NCBI RefSeq assembly: GCF_027942865.1
Contig: NC_134520.1
Location: 38,153,681 to 38,217,680 of the forward strand
Length of the DNA stretch: 64,000 nucleotides
Direction: 5' to 3'
Source: Odontesthes bonariensis
Lineage: Eukaryota > Chordata > Actinopteri > Atheriniformes > Atherinopsidae
The notes under the pieces are model-generated. The model saw only the letters and a program-made list of their open reading frames with translations, was not told where the DNA came from and did no database searches. A program made the position numbers and the translations under genes. This document shows positions 1-10,958 of the stretch, piece by piece (position 1 is the stretch's first letter; every line of letters begins with the position of its first letter).

Positions 1-87
1 ACTTCCGCCACTATACATGGCGGGCACGAAATCGTGACGTCATCAACACCGCTCGCGCTAGCAGACGCGGCAACCATGCTAGAGCCT

Positions 88-645
88 TTACACACCTGTG
101 GGTGAGTTTTGCACCTGTGGGTGAGTTTGAGTTGTACACCTGTGGGTGAGTGGTACACCTGTGGGTGAGTTTTGCACCTGTGGGTGAGTTTTGCACCTGT
201 GGGTGAGTTGTACACCTGTGGGTGAGTTTGAGTTGTACACCTGTGGGTGAGTTTGAGTTGTACACCTGTGGGTGAGTTTGAGTTGTACACCTGTGGGTGA
301 GTTGTGCACCTGTGGGTGAGTTGTGCACCTGTGGGTGAGTTTGAGTTGTACACCTGTGGGTGAGTTTGAGTTGTACACCTGTGGGTGAGTTGTGCACCTG
401 TGGGTGAGTTGTGCACCTGTGGGTGAGTTTGAGTTGTACACCTGTCGGTGAGTGGTACACCTGTGGGTGAGTTTGAGTTGTGCACCTGTGGGTGAGTTGT
501 ACACCTGTGGGTGAGTTTTGCACCTGTGGGTGAGTTGTACACCTGTGGGTGAGTTTGAGTTGTACACCTGTCGGTGAGTGGTACACCTGTGGGTGAGTTT
601 GAGTTGTGCACCTGTGGGTGAGTTGTACACCTGTGGGTAACATGA
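88..645 (+). repeat. Intronic minisatellite, CACCTGTGGGTGAGTT-type units
   Basis: About 28 units, mostly 18-24 bp, each containing CACCTGTGGGTGAGTT followed by GTA, TTGCA or a TTTGAGTTGTA extension. The array lies directly before the first med16 exon in the window (acceptor AG at 687-688), so it sits in the upstream med16 intron. Every unit carries GGGTGAGT, a good 5' splice-site match, which makes it likely (inference) that it grew from the donor of the preceding exon outside the window. The open frames on the minus strand arise because the unit lacks stop codons in that direction. Bases 1-87 hold nothing I recognise. Confidence 0.9.
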
Positions 646-688
646 GGGGGGGTCTCTCACACCTGTCGGGGTCTCTGAATGTGTTTAG

Positions 689-3600
689 GCTCGCGGCTGC
701 TCTCGGCCGACGGTGACGGGCAGATCAAGTGTTGGTCCATGTCGGACCACCTGGTGAACAGCTGGGAGAGCGTCCTGAGCAGCTCGGTGGACGGCGACCC
801 CATCATCGCTCTGAGCTGGCTGCACAACGGCGTGAAGCTGGCGCTGCACGTGGAGATGGTGAGGACGCGCTCGTGCACGGTGGGCGCCGCTCTGCGCGGC
901 CGGCGAATAACCGACTCCTCCTCTCGCTTCAGTCGGGCTCCACCAACTTCGGCGAGAAGTTCTCCCGGGTGAAGTTCTCTCCGTCCCTGACGCTGTTCGG
1001 CGGGAAGCCGATGGAGGGCTGGCTGGCGGTGACGGTGAGCGGCTTGGTGACGGTGTCGCTGCTGAAGCCCGGCGGCGCCCTGCTGACGGCGAGCGAGAGT
1101 CTGTGCCGGCTGCGGGGACGCGTGGCGCTGGCCGACATCGCCTTCACCGGGGGAGGGAACATCGTGGTGGCGGCCACCGACGGCAGCAGCTCCTCCCCCG
1201 TGCAGTTCTACAAGGTGAGCGCCGTCGCCACGGTGAGCGTCGCCACGGTTACCGCCGCCCGTCCACTGAAACCCGTCTGACTCTTGCGTGCAGGTGGTGG
1301 TCAGCGTGGTCAGCGAGAAGTGCCGCATCGACACGGAGCTGCTGCCGTCGCTGTTCCTGCGCTGCACCACCGACCCCATGAGGAGGGAGAAGTACCCCGC
1401 CGTCACACACCTCAAGTTCCTGACCCGGGAGAACTCCGAGCAGGTGAGAACCCAGACACAGAACCAGAACCCAGAAACCAGAACCGGGCTCTGACGGGGC
1501 GTCTGTTTCAGGTCCTGCTGTGCGCGTCCAATCAGAGCGGCAGCATCGTGGAGTGCTGGTCTCTGAGGAAGGAGGGCCTTCCTGTCAACAACATCTTTCA
1601 GCACCGGTCGCCAGTTGGTAAGAAACACACCTGGATCAGCTGTTCTGAGCATAGATATGTATAGAACCATAGATATGTATAGAACCATAGATATGTATAG
1701 AACCATAGATATGTTTAGAACCATAGATATGTATAGAATGGCTAGATATCTCGTCCGCGTTGCTGGGCAACGGAGTGGAACGTCCGCAGATGGCGGCCAT
1801 CTTACCACAGGCAGCTCTCTCGCCGACAACATTGTGTTGATGGTGAAACATTCAAGACATAACTTGCTTAATTCTCAAACGTTTAGGTTATTATAAACAT
1901 CAAAGTAGTAAGCTAATTATCACACTACAGACAAAGTCCATATTTATTTTTTTAAATAAAAACGTAAATATTTCAGGTTTATTTGCCCCATGACTGAACT
2001 TTATTTACCCCTTGGGATGACTCCCTCAGGGAAATTCAAGTCCCCAGTAGCTCCAAACACACACATAGGATCTCTATAAATCTAAAATACAGTATACTAT
2101 AGAATAATTAATATAATATATCATTAAAATATAATTAATATAGAATAATCTAAAACAAAGTGTAAAAAAGAATATAGGCTATACAAGATATACAAAGTAA
2201 AGAGAGTTAAATAAAATAAGTTATAGCACTATGGTTGAGTTATTGCCCATATTGCACTACACTTGTGTTAATTACACATTGTATGCACATAGTCTGACCA
2301 TAAATAGATAAGATATTGCACAGTAGTGACGTGAATTATTGCACAGATGTCCGAATAAATCAAATATCGCACAGGGTCTTTTAGTATGTAAAATGGTGGA
2401 AATTTCTGCGAGATAAGAGTAATAGCGTCAGAGCAGATCACTTCCCGTAACTATGGTTACCTCAGGTTTGACTGTCTCCCGGACATCTCACCCTGTGGTA
2501 AGATGGCCGACCTGTGCGGACGTTCTAAACTCAGACGTAACACATCGAGCCATTCTATACATATCTATGGTTCTATACACATCTATGATTCTGAGTCTGT
2601 GCCTCTTGACCGACCTCTGACTGACCTCTGACCTCTGCAGTCGGGGAGAAGCAGCCCACCATCCTGAAGTGGAGGATCCTGACCACCACCGGTGACCTGG
2701 AGCGGGTCTCGTCAGTGGCTCTACCCAAGCTGCCCATCTCCATCTCCAACACCGACCTGAAGGTGGCGTCGGACACCAAGTTCTGCCCCGGGCTCGGTGA
2801 GCTCCCCGTCGGGTTCAGAAAGCTTTCATTTCGTCCTGTTTCAGAGGGAATAACGGGGGATCACGTGTGTTTTCAGGTCTGGCTCTGGCGTTCCATGATG
2901 GCAGCATCCAGATTCTCCACCGCCTGTCGCTCCACACCATGGGGGTCTTCTACGGCTCCTCCTCCGCTCAGCGTCCCGGAGACGATGCCGCCATCAAACG
3001 CCAAAGAGCTGCAGGCCCCGCCCTCCACTTCAAGGCCCTCCAGTTCTCCTGGACCTCATTGGCTCTGGCTGGAGTCGACAACCACGGCAAGGTGAGGATC
3101 CACAGGTGGACTCCAAAACCAGAACCAGAAACCAGCAGAACCGAAACCAGAACCAGAAACAGAACCAGAACAGGTGGACTCTGGTGTCTGGAGATTAACC
3201 CTAAACCTGGCGTTCACCGATAAACGGGAACTCACCTGGTGGTTGTTTGCTCCTCAGCTCCACATGCTGCGGGTGTCGCCCTCCATGGGTCAGGTGCTGG
3301 AGATGAACACGACGCTGCGCCACCTGCTGTTCCTGCTGGAGTACTGCATGGTGACGGGCTACGACTGGTGGGACGTGCTGCTGCATGTGCAGCCCAGCAT
3401 GGTGCACAACCTGGTGGAGAAGCTGCACGAGGAGTACATGAGGCAGAACCAGGCGCTGCAGCAGGTCAGTAAGAGATGGTGCTGCACCAGAACCAGAACC
3501 AGAAACAGAAACAAAACCAGAACCAGGCGCTGCAGCAGGTCAGTAAGAGATGGTGCTGCACCAAAACCAGAACCAGAAACCAGCAGAAACAGAAACAAAA

Positions 3601-6600
3601 CCAGAACCAGGCGCTGCAGCAGGTCAGTAAGGCACCAAGAGATGGTGATGGTGCAGCACCTGTACAAGAGACGGCGCCGTCACCTGTGCAAGAGATGGAT
3701 CGATCTTACAAACACTCGATCCGGTTGGATGTGCCTCTGTGGTGTTTAATTAAATGACGACAGACTTCTTTAGGTCGTTGGTTGTTGAACTCTGATCTTT
3801 CTTCCGTTTCAGGTGCTGGCGACGCGCATCGTTGCTGTGAAGGCGTCTCTTTGTAAACTCTCCACTGCGACAGCTGCTCGAGCATGTGACTTTCACGCCA
3901 AACTGCTGCTGATCGCCATCAGCTCCACTTTAAAGTCGCTGCTGAGACCGCACGTTCTCAACACACCTGACAAGAGTCCAGGTGACCGGCTAACGGAGAT
4001 CTGCGCCAAGAACACGGACACAGGTGAGGCCGCACAGGTGAGGCCGCGCAGGTGAGGCCGCGCAGGTGAGGCCGCGCAGGTGAGGCCGCGCAGGTGAGGC
4101 CGCAGCCTGCGTTTGGTGCTGATCAGCGGAGGGACGGTTCTGATCGGTCTGTTTCCTCAGATATCGATAAGGTGATGATCAATCTGAAGACCGAGGAGTT
4201 TGTGTTGGACGGCCCCCCCCCTCCAGTCCCTGCAGCAGCTCATCCAGTGGGTGGGAGACTTTGTCCTTTACCTGCTGGCCAACCTGCCCAACCAGGTGAG
4301 CAGCGCTCCCTCAGGTGTGAGACACAAAATAAAATGGACACAAACTGACTATTGGCTCATTGATTAATCCGATCAGTTCAGGAATCCCTGCAGCGTGATC
4401 AATGTTACCTCCTTTCCTGTTACCACTCTGTCTGCCCGGATAGTCTTAAAGATCCTATGGCATGAAAATAAATGGAGGCTTTTATGTATTTTTATAGGCT
4501 TTAGTGGTCCCCTAATACTGTATCTAAGTTTTTTTCCCCAAAATTCTGCCTTGGTGCAGAATTACAGCCAGTTCCAAAAATGAGCTTTCTTTAGGATCCT
4601 CAGAATGAGCTGTTTAGTGGGGGTGTGGCCTTACTTACGCCCGTGGTACCTTGCGCAAAAGTTTTGTGAATCGCTCTGGCACGTAGATGGCACGGCAGCC
4701 CTATGCCGTAAAACTAGCGAAACCTGTTGAAATGAGCTTACTTTGACAATATGACGAACTAGTTACTGAACAACTCTCCTAACACAGTCAAACATCAAGC
4801 AAGTGCTACACAAGACACAGCAAAAAAGGCGTGCGTGAAGGGGAAAGCAGGAGTGAGGATTTTGACATTCTCAGCTGATTGCTCTGGTTTGCAAAGATGC
4901 ACGTAGCGCGAGTCATTTCAATCAGGGGAAAGGCAGATATCGTGCGCGCCATAACACCAACAGCAGGACGGCTATCAAAACAACAAATAAGTACACAACA
5001 CTCGCGTTACAGTAAATGAGGTGTCCACTTGCATACCTCATGCTATTTACCGTTACATTAGCGACAGTGACCGAGCTATTAGCTGCAGAGCTAACGACAC
5101 AGACAGACTGACCGTTTTGACTCTGGAACCATGAATGAATCATTATCCTGATGAATTTGCGGATTCATTCTTCTTCAGGAAGCTTGAAGTCGGGGGTTTT
5201 GGTCTAAAATGAGCGCGCTAACCATCTCATGGGCTTGCAAACACCTCCAACAGCCCAGTTGGCAGAGATAAGAGCTTGCAGATGCTATTAGCTGCATAGC
5301 TAACCGTTAGCTAACGTTAGCTGCTAACGATACAAACCCTTTCCTGTGGTAACAAGCTATGTAACTATACTGTACATACAGGAAAGCAACACAATAATAG
5401 AGCGTTAAATTACTTACTCGGGAATGAGATCCTTCCCCAAGTGAGAGACGAATGGAGCAGGAGATTGACAGGCGGATCGGAGCGGTGTCTGCAGTGGTCT
5501 CTGCACCGGCCCGTCGTAGTGAAAAATCAGCTGAGCCAGAAGGCGAAGCTCTCGATTTACCGGTCAGTCTATGTTCCTACCCTCACCTATGGTCACGAGC
5601 TGTGGGTAGCGACCGAGAGAATGAGATCGCGAATACAAGCGGCTGAAATGAGATTCCTCCGCAGGGTGTCTGGGCTCTCCCTTGGGCTCGGTATTGGCCC
5701 AAGTTCTGGAAACATTCGTCTGTGAAATATTTGGCGCACACATACACAAATCTCTTCGGTTCTGTCGTCACTTTCCCAGAAAAAAACAAAATCTGTCCAC
5801 TGGCTCTTTAGAGGTTCTGATGCAGGAGCTCTAAACAGATTTTTTACATCGATATACAGCGCAATGAGCTGGCCAAAGAGCTGTGGGCGGGGAAAGGCAG
5901 TTTATTGGCTCTGGGTGGAAACAACCTCCACGTCATAAGCGGCGGCTTTCCCGATCAGGCCATCTGCATGGTCACATTTCCAAAGGCGGAGAATAATTTC
6001 CAGTGCATGGTTTAGGTCTATCGTCATTTTTAGCCACTAGGGGACCGCAGGCAGGCTAGAGGAACTCATATTAATGTTAAACAACCTTAAAAAGTGAACA
6101 TTTCATGCCATGGGACCTTTAAAGTTTTTATCCACCAGAGATCTCATATCATGTTCCTGAGTGCAGGTCCATAAAGGGGGAACCACCCAGAACCACCCAG
6201 AACCACCCAGAACCACCCAGAACCATCCAGAACCACCCATAACCACCCAGAACCATCCAGAACCACCCATAACCACCCAGAACCACCCATAACCACCCAG
6301 AACCATCCAGAACCATCCAGAACCACCCAGAACCACCCAGAACCACCCATAACCCCCCCCCCCATAACCACCCATAACCCCCCCCCATAACCACCCAGAA
6401 CCACCCATAACCCCCCCCCATAACCACCCAGAACCACCCATAACCCCCCATAACCACCCAGAACCACCCATAACCACCCATAACCACCCAGAACCACCCA
6501 TAACCACCCATAACCACCCAGAACCACCCATAACCACCCAGAACCATCCAGAACCACCCAGAACCACCCATAACCACCCAGAACCATCCAGAACCATCCA

Positions 6601-9600
6601 GAACCATCCAGAACCACCCAGAACCATCCAGAACCACCCATAACCACCCATAACCACCCAGAACCACCCATAACCACCCAGAACCATCCAGAACCACCCA
6701 TAACCACCCAGAACCACCCATAACCACCCATAACCACCCAGAACCACCCATAACCATCCAGAACCATCCAGAACCACCCATAACCACCCATAACCACCCA
6801 GAACCATCCAGAACCACCCAGAACCACCCAGAACCACCCATAACCCCCCCCCCCATAACCACCCATAACCCCCCCCATAACCACCCATAACCCCCCATAA
6901 CCACCCATAACCACCCATAACACCCCCCCAGAACCACCCATAACCCCCCCCCAGAACCACCCAGAACCACCCATAACCCCCCCCCCCCAGAACCACCCAG
7001 AACCACCCAGAACCACCCATAACCCCCCCCCCCAGAACCACCCAGAACCACCCATAACCCCCCCCAGAACCACCCATAACCACCCCATAACTGTCAAGGT
7101 GTGGTGTAGAAGGGGAGGACACGGATGCGGACTTACAAAAAAAGGGTGATTTATTTAACAAAAAACAAAGTACGAACAAAAGGCGCGGCAAAGCCGGATT
7201 CAAAAACTAAACTGTGACAAAACCAAAACAAAATCACTTGACATGGCATGGAATAAATACTTAACTTGGTCAAGGAGTTGTAGCATGGCATGAAGGGTCA
7301 GAAACAAACAAGGAACCAACTTGACTTTCAACAACAGAGATACGGCAAAACTGACAGGGGAGGCAGGAAACTAAATAGGGAGTGAGAGTGATTGGGGAGT
7401 GAGTGCAGCTGAGGGAAAAAACACAGGTGAAGTGAGTGAACTAATAAACAGAGTGCAGGGAAACTAAGGCATGACAAAAACTAAAGATGGACTGAAAACA
7501 AAAGCATAACCTAAACATGAAAACTAAAAACAAGAGTCTCTGGGCGTGACAATAACCACCCCAGAACCACCCATAACCACCCATAACCCCCCCCAGAACC
7601 ACCCCAGAACCACCCATAACCACCCCCCCCGCCCCCCCCCAGAACCACCCAGAACCCCCCCAGAACCACCCTGTTGCTGACCTCGGGCCTGTTTCCCTCC
7701 CCTGCAGGGCTCCATGGTGCGGCCAGGGTTCGGCTTCATGAGGGACGGGGCATCTCTGGGGATGCTGAGAGAGATGCTGGTGATGATCAGGATCTGGGGT
7801 CTGCTGAAGCCCGGCTGCCTGCCCACCTTCACCGCCACGTCGGACAACCAGGACAGCATGCTGCTGCTGTTCAGGCTGCTCACCAAGCTGTGGCTCTGCT
7901 GTAAGAACCTGCTTATGCTCCTCTGACACCCCGAGTCCAGATGTTTATGCTCCTCTCTGACACCCCGAGTCCAGATGTTTATGCTCCTCTGACACCCCGA
8001 GTCCAGATGTTTATGCTCCTCTGACACCCCGAGTCCAGATGTTTATGCTCCTCTCTGACACCCCGAGTCCAGATGTTTATGCTCCTCTGACACCCCGAGT
8101 CCAGATGTTTATGCTCCTCTGACACCCCGAGTCCAGATGTTTATGCTCCTCTGTGACACCCCGAGTCCAGATGTTTATGCTCCTCTGTGACACCCCGAGT
8201 CCAGATGTTTATGCTCCTCTGACACCCCGAGTCCAGATGTTTATGCTCCTCTGTGACACCCCGAGTCCAGATGTTTATGCTCCTCTGTGACACCCCGAGT
8301 CCAGATGTTTATGCTCCTCTGACACCCCGAGTCCAGATGTTTATGCTCCTCTGACACCCCGAGTCCAGATGTTTATGCTCCTCTGACACCCCGAGTCCAG
8401 ATGTTTATGCTCCTCCCTGACACCCCGAGTCCAGATGTTTATGCTCCTGACACCCCGAGTCCAGATGTTTATGCTCCTCTGACACCCCGAGTCCAGATGT
8501 TTATGCTCCTCTGACACCCCGAGTCCAGATGTTTATGCTCCTCTGACACCCCGAGTCCAGATGTTTATGCTCCTCCCTGACACCCCGAGTCCAGATGTTT
8601 ATGCTCCTCTGACACCCCGAGTCCAGATGTTTATGCTCCTCTCTGACACCCCGAGTCCAGATGTTTATGCTCCTCTCTGACACCCCGAGTCCAGATGTTT
8701 ATGCTCCTCTGTGACACCCCGAGTCCAGATGTTTATGCTCCTCTGACACCCCGAGTCCAGATGTTTATGCTCCTCTGTGACACCCCGAGTCCAGATGTTT
8801 ATGCTCCTCCCTGACACCCCGAGTCCAGATGTTTATGCTCCTCTCTGACACCCCGAGTCCAGATGTTTATGCTCCTCTCTGACACCCCGAGTCCAGATGT
8901 TTATGCTCCTCTCTGACACCCCGAGTCCAGATGTTTATGCTCCTCTGACACCCCGAGTCCAGATGTTTATGCTCCTCTGACACCCCGAGTCCAGATGTTT
9001 ATGCTCCTCCCTGACACCCCGAGTCCAGATGTTTATGCTCCTCTGACACCCCGAGTCCAGATGTTTATGCTCCTCTCTGACACCCCGAGTCCAGATGTTT
9101 ATGCTCCTCCCTGACACCCCGAGTCCAGATGTTTATGCTCCTCCCTGACACCCCGAGTCCAGATGTTTATGCTCCTCTGACACCCCGAGTCCAGATGTTT
9201 ATGCTCCTCTGACAGCCCGAGTCCAGATGTTTATGCTCCTCTGTGACACCCCGAGTCCAGCTGTTCATGAACAGATGTTGTATCTTGCCCCTGACCGGCT
9301 GTATCTTGCCCCTGACCTGCTGTATCTTGCCCCTGACCGGCTGTATCTTGCCCCTGACCGGCTGTATCTTGCCCCTGACCGGCTGTATCTTGCCCCTGAC
9401 CTGCTGTATCTTGCCCCTGACCTGCTGTATCTTGCCCCTGACCTGCTGTATCTCCCCCCCCCCCAGCCCGGGACGACAGCCCTCCCCAGGAGCCGGATGA
9501 GAGCCTGATCGATGAGTGCTGCCTGCTGCCCAGCCAGCTGCTGGTGCCCAGCATGGACTGGCTGCCGGTGAACGACGGCGTCATCGTGAAGCTGCAGGGG

Positions 9601-10042
9601 AAGCAGCCGCTGAGGCTGCAGTTCGGGAAGGCCTCGTCCTTACCTGGAGCCGGAGGCCCCGCCCCCCTGGAGCTGTTCACCAGGTAAGTGTTCCCCGTGC
9701 ACGCTCTCTGCTGCGTGTGCACGTGCTGCAGCTGAACTGTGTCTGTGTTCAGGAGTCCCGGCTCCCAGAAGATGGACAACCTGCGCTGCGTCCACATGGG
9801 GGTGTGTCCCACCGAGGAGAGCAAAGCCTGCACCAGGTGAGGCCGCAGGAAGTGATGTCGCTGTGATGTCACTGCTGTGTCACAGTAATCTGATGTGAAG
9901 CTCCGCCCCCCTCAGGTGCGGCTGTGTGACGATGCTTCGATCCCCCAACAAGACCAACGCCATGAAGCAGTGGGAGCAGCGCTGGATCAAGAACTGCCTG
10001 TGTGGGGGGCTGTGGAGGAGGATCCCCTCCAGCCTCACCTGA
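689..10042 (+). CDS. med16: Mediator complex subunit 16 (3' thirteen exons, 5' partial)
   Basis: MED16 is a tail-module subunit of Mediator, which links gene-specific activators to RNA polymerase II in the nucleus. Exons with GT-AG borders and compatible phases: 689-858, 933-1214, 1294-1443, 1512-1617, 2641-2796, 2877-3091, 3258-3464, 3813-4023, 4161-4295, 7708-7900, 9467-9683, 9753-9836, 9916-10042 (TGA). They encode about 749 residues; from memory human MED16 is about 877, so roughly the first 120 are outside the window. Recognisable stretches include [15 protein letters not shown] (WD40 part of the N-terminal propeller), [38 protein letters not shown] (here [18 protein letters not shown]), [28 protein letters not shown], and the C-terminal [20 protein letters not shown] and [13 protein letters not shown]. 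One extra C at 4213-4221 breaks the frame in the ninth exon; the exon is 135 nt where the flanking phases need 134. The introns carry several minisatellites and transposons. Confidence 0.96.
1651..2590. mobile_element. Non-autonomous DNA transposon with long TIRs, in med16 intron
   Basis: The two ends are inverted copies. Left, 1722-1850: CATAGATATGTATAGAATGG, then GAACGTCCGCAGATGGCGGC and CATCTTACCACAG. Right, about 2490-2590, reads as the complement with CATAGATATGTATAGAATGG, GAACGTCCGCACAGGTCGGC and CATCTTACCACAG. At the left end the terminal 18-mer (CATAGATATGTATAGAAC) is repeated about five times (1651-1738). The interior is AT-rich with no intact transposase and includes a fish repeat-like stretch with CCCTCAGGGAAATTCAAG at about 2025-2045. 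The superfamily is not determined. Confidence 0.7.
3438..3640 (+). repeat. Triplicated exon end plus splice donor in med16
   Basis: The last bases of the exon ending at 3464 together with its donor (AACCAGGCGCTGCAGCAG, then GTCAGTAAG) recur with exon/intron boundaries at 3538 and 3622. Spacings are 74 and 84 bp, filled by AACCAGAAACAG-type sequence. There are thus three nearly identical donor sites. Use of the second or third would add 74 or 158 nt and shift the frame, so the first is the functional choice. Confidence 0.85.
4021..4105 (+). repeat. 14-bp repeat made from a med16 splice donor
   Basis: Six tandem copies of CAGGTGAGGCCGCG start at the donor of the exon ending at 4023 (…ACAG|GTGAGG; the phase fits ATATCGATAAG in the next exon). 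Each unit contains CAG|GTGAGG, so the true donor is followed by five decoys. Confidence 0.88.
4213..4221 (+). other. C9 homopolymer with one extra base in med16 coding exon
   Basis: The frame [10 protein letters not shown] runs into nine C. The expected continuation [19 protein letters not shown] is found only after dropping one C. Exon 4161-4295 is 135 nt, while its upstream phase (needs 2 nt) and downstream phase 0 require 134. The rest of med16 is intact, so a sequencing or assembly indel is the likely cause; a real null allele is the alternative. Confidence 0.8.
4445..6124. mobile_element. Non-autonomous TIR transposon in med16 intron
   Basis: The left end (TTAAAGATCCTATGGCATGA, 4446-4465) matches the complement of the right end (TTTCATGCCATGGGACCTTT, 6101-6120). 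Both ends then contain GGTCCCCTAGTG or GGTCCCCTAATA about 60-110 bp inside. This end sequence is a widespread fish repeat. There is no intact transposase. A piece of a LINE reverse transcriptase is nested inside (5436-5690). The family name is not determined. Confidence 0.72.
5436..5690 (+). pseudogene. Frameshifted non-LTR retrotransposon reverse-transcriptase fragment
   Basis: In shifting frames it reads [16 protein letters not shown], then [40 protein letters not shown] and [11 protein letters not shown]. This is the conserved region after the RT catalytic domain in a common fish LINE group. It is only about 85 codons long, has at least one frameshift, and cannot be functional. It lies inside the TIR element 4445-6124. 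Confidence 0.8.
6178..7091 (+). repeat. 10-bp minisatellite AACCACCCAG/AACCACCCAT
   Basis: About 90 copies of AACCACCCAG, AACCATCCAG or AACCACCCAT, with several C7-C11 runs towards the right. The array is in the med16 intron 4296-7707 and was split by the MITE at 7092-7551; it resumes at 7552-7672. The GGYGWFW-type frames on the minus strand are artefacts. Confidence 0.95.
7092..7551. mobile_element. 460-bp MITE inserted in the minisatellite
   Basis: The element begins TGTCAAGG and ends GGGCGTGACA, with short imperfect TIRs (TGTCA…TGACA). ATAAC flanks it on both sides (7087-7091 and 7552-7556), a possible 5-bp target duplication, though ATAAC is also part of the surrounding repeat unit. It is AT-rich and noncoding. 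The superfamily is not determined. Confidence 0.65.
7552..7672 (+). repeat. Continuation of the AACCACCCAT minisatellite
   Basis: Same 10-bp unit as 6178-7091, right of the MITE, with C-rich degenerate units. It ends about 35 bp before the med16 acceptor at 7706-7707. Confidence 0.9.
7911..9262 (+). repeat. 32-34 bp minisatellite in med16 intron
   Basis: About 41 copies of TATGCTCCTCTGACACCCCG plus AGTCCAGATGTT, varying only in CTCCTCT, CTCCCT or CTGT (30-34 bp). It starts 10 nt after the med16 donor at 7901 (GTAAGAACCTGC). Units are almost identical, indicating recent expansion or homogenisation. Confidence 0.95.
9284..9455 (+). repeat. 21-bp minisatellite next to the med16 acceptor
   Basis: About eight copies of TATCTTGCCCCTGACC(G/T)GCTG. 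It ends in TATCTCCCC followed by the C-rich polypyrimidine tract and acceptor AG at 9465-9466. Confidence 0.92.
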
Positions 10043-10420
10043 GCCCGGCCCACCTGAGCCCGGCCCACCTGAGCCCGGCCCACCTGAGCCCGGCCCACCT
10101 GAGCCCCCGGCTCATCTGAGCCCGGCCCACCTGAGCCCGGCCCACCTGAGCCCGGCCCACCTGAGCCCGCCTCACCTGAGCCCGGCCCACCTGAGCCCGG
10201 CCCACCTGAGCCCAGCCTCACCTGAGCCCGGCCCACCTGAGCCCCCGGCCCACCTGAGCCCCCGGCCCACCTGAGCCCCCGGCCCACCTGAGCCCGCCTC
10301 ACCTGAGCCCGGCCCACCTGAGCCCGGCCCACCTGAGCCCGGCCCACCTGAGCCCAGCCTCACCTGAGCCCGGCCCACCTGAGCCCAGCCTCACCTGAGC
10401 CCGGCCCACCTGAGCCCGGC
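10030..10420 (+). repeat. 15-bp repeat spanning the med16 stop codon and 3' UTR
   Basis: About 25 copies of CACCTGAGCCCGGCC or CACCTGAGCCCCCGG. The first TGA (10040-10042) is the med16 stop codon, so the repeat unit itself contains the termination codon and the array fills the proximal 3' UTR. Confidence 0.92.
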
Positions 10421-10493
10421 TGTGGTTCTGGTTCTGGTTCGGGTGATCCAGAATATGTTGGTTAAAGTTTCTTGTGTAAATAATGTGTTTTCT

Positions 10494-10499
10494 AATAAA
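10494..10499 (+). terminator. med16: med16 polyadenylation signal
   Basis: Canonical AATAAA about 450 nt after the stop, followed by CTGAAGGAACATGG and, further on, the T/G-rich GTTTGTCTG. It is the only clear signal between the stop and the next element. Confidence 0.75.
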
Positions 10500-10642
10500 A
10501 CTGAAGGAACATGGCTGCTGCCCCTCAGTCCAGGAGAGTTTGTCTGATCCGGTGTTCAAATATAAGGATTTACCAGGTTTATAGATTTACCAGAAGTTCT
10601 CACTGTCTTAATAAACCTTATTTAACCTCAGATGTAGGGCAC

Positions 10643-10952
10643 TACGGAGCCCCTAAAGGGACATGGAGGGATTTTTATTTATTTTTTTTATTTTTTATTT
10701 TTCCCCCCCACGTCAGTGAACCGGAAGTAAAACGGACACAGCGATGGAGCAGCCCACCCATCATCCGTGGGAGAAGTTTATTGATTTCTATTTTAGTATT
10801 GGCCTAACACATAAAGACATCAAACCCGTTCTTGCACGTAGACATGGCTTTGACACAAGTGAGAGACATCTGAAATCGCTCTGTCTGTTTTACTTCCGGT
10901 TCACTGACGTGGGGAAAAAAAAATCCCTCCATGTCCCTTTAGGGGCTCCGTA
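10643..10952. mobile_element. 310-bp TIR element with perfect 6-bp target duplication
   Basis: It starts TACGGAGCCCCTAAAGGGAC and ends with the exact complement GTCCCTTTAGGGGCTCCGTA. The inverted arms extend about 100 bp and include CACGTCAGTGAACCGGAAGT. GGGCAC flanks both ends (10637-10642 and 10953-10958). The centre keeps a short frame from 10744 (MEQPTHHPWEKFIDFYFSIG, then LTHKDIKPVLARRHGF) that looks like the helix-turn-helix start of an integrase-type transposase. The 6-bp duplication and that protein suggest an IS3EU-type non-autonomous copy (inference). Confidence 0.85.
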
Positions 10953-10958
10953 GGGCAC

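Noticed and set aside
6103..7203. Gly/Trp/Val-rich 300-366 codon frames (GGYGWFW)
   Set aside because: Direct translation of the 10-bp AACCACCCAT repeat in three frames; intronic in med16.
7911..9262. CRISPR-like array with regular 32-34 bp spacing
   Set aside because: There are no unique spacers: the whole period is repeated. The DNA is a vertebrate intron.
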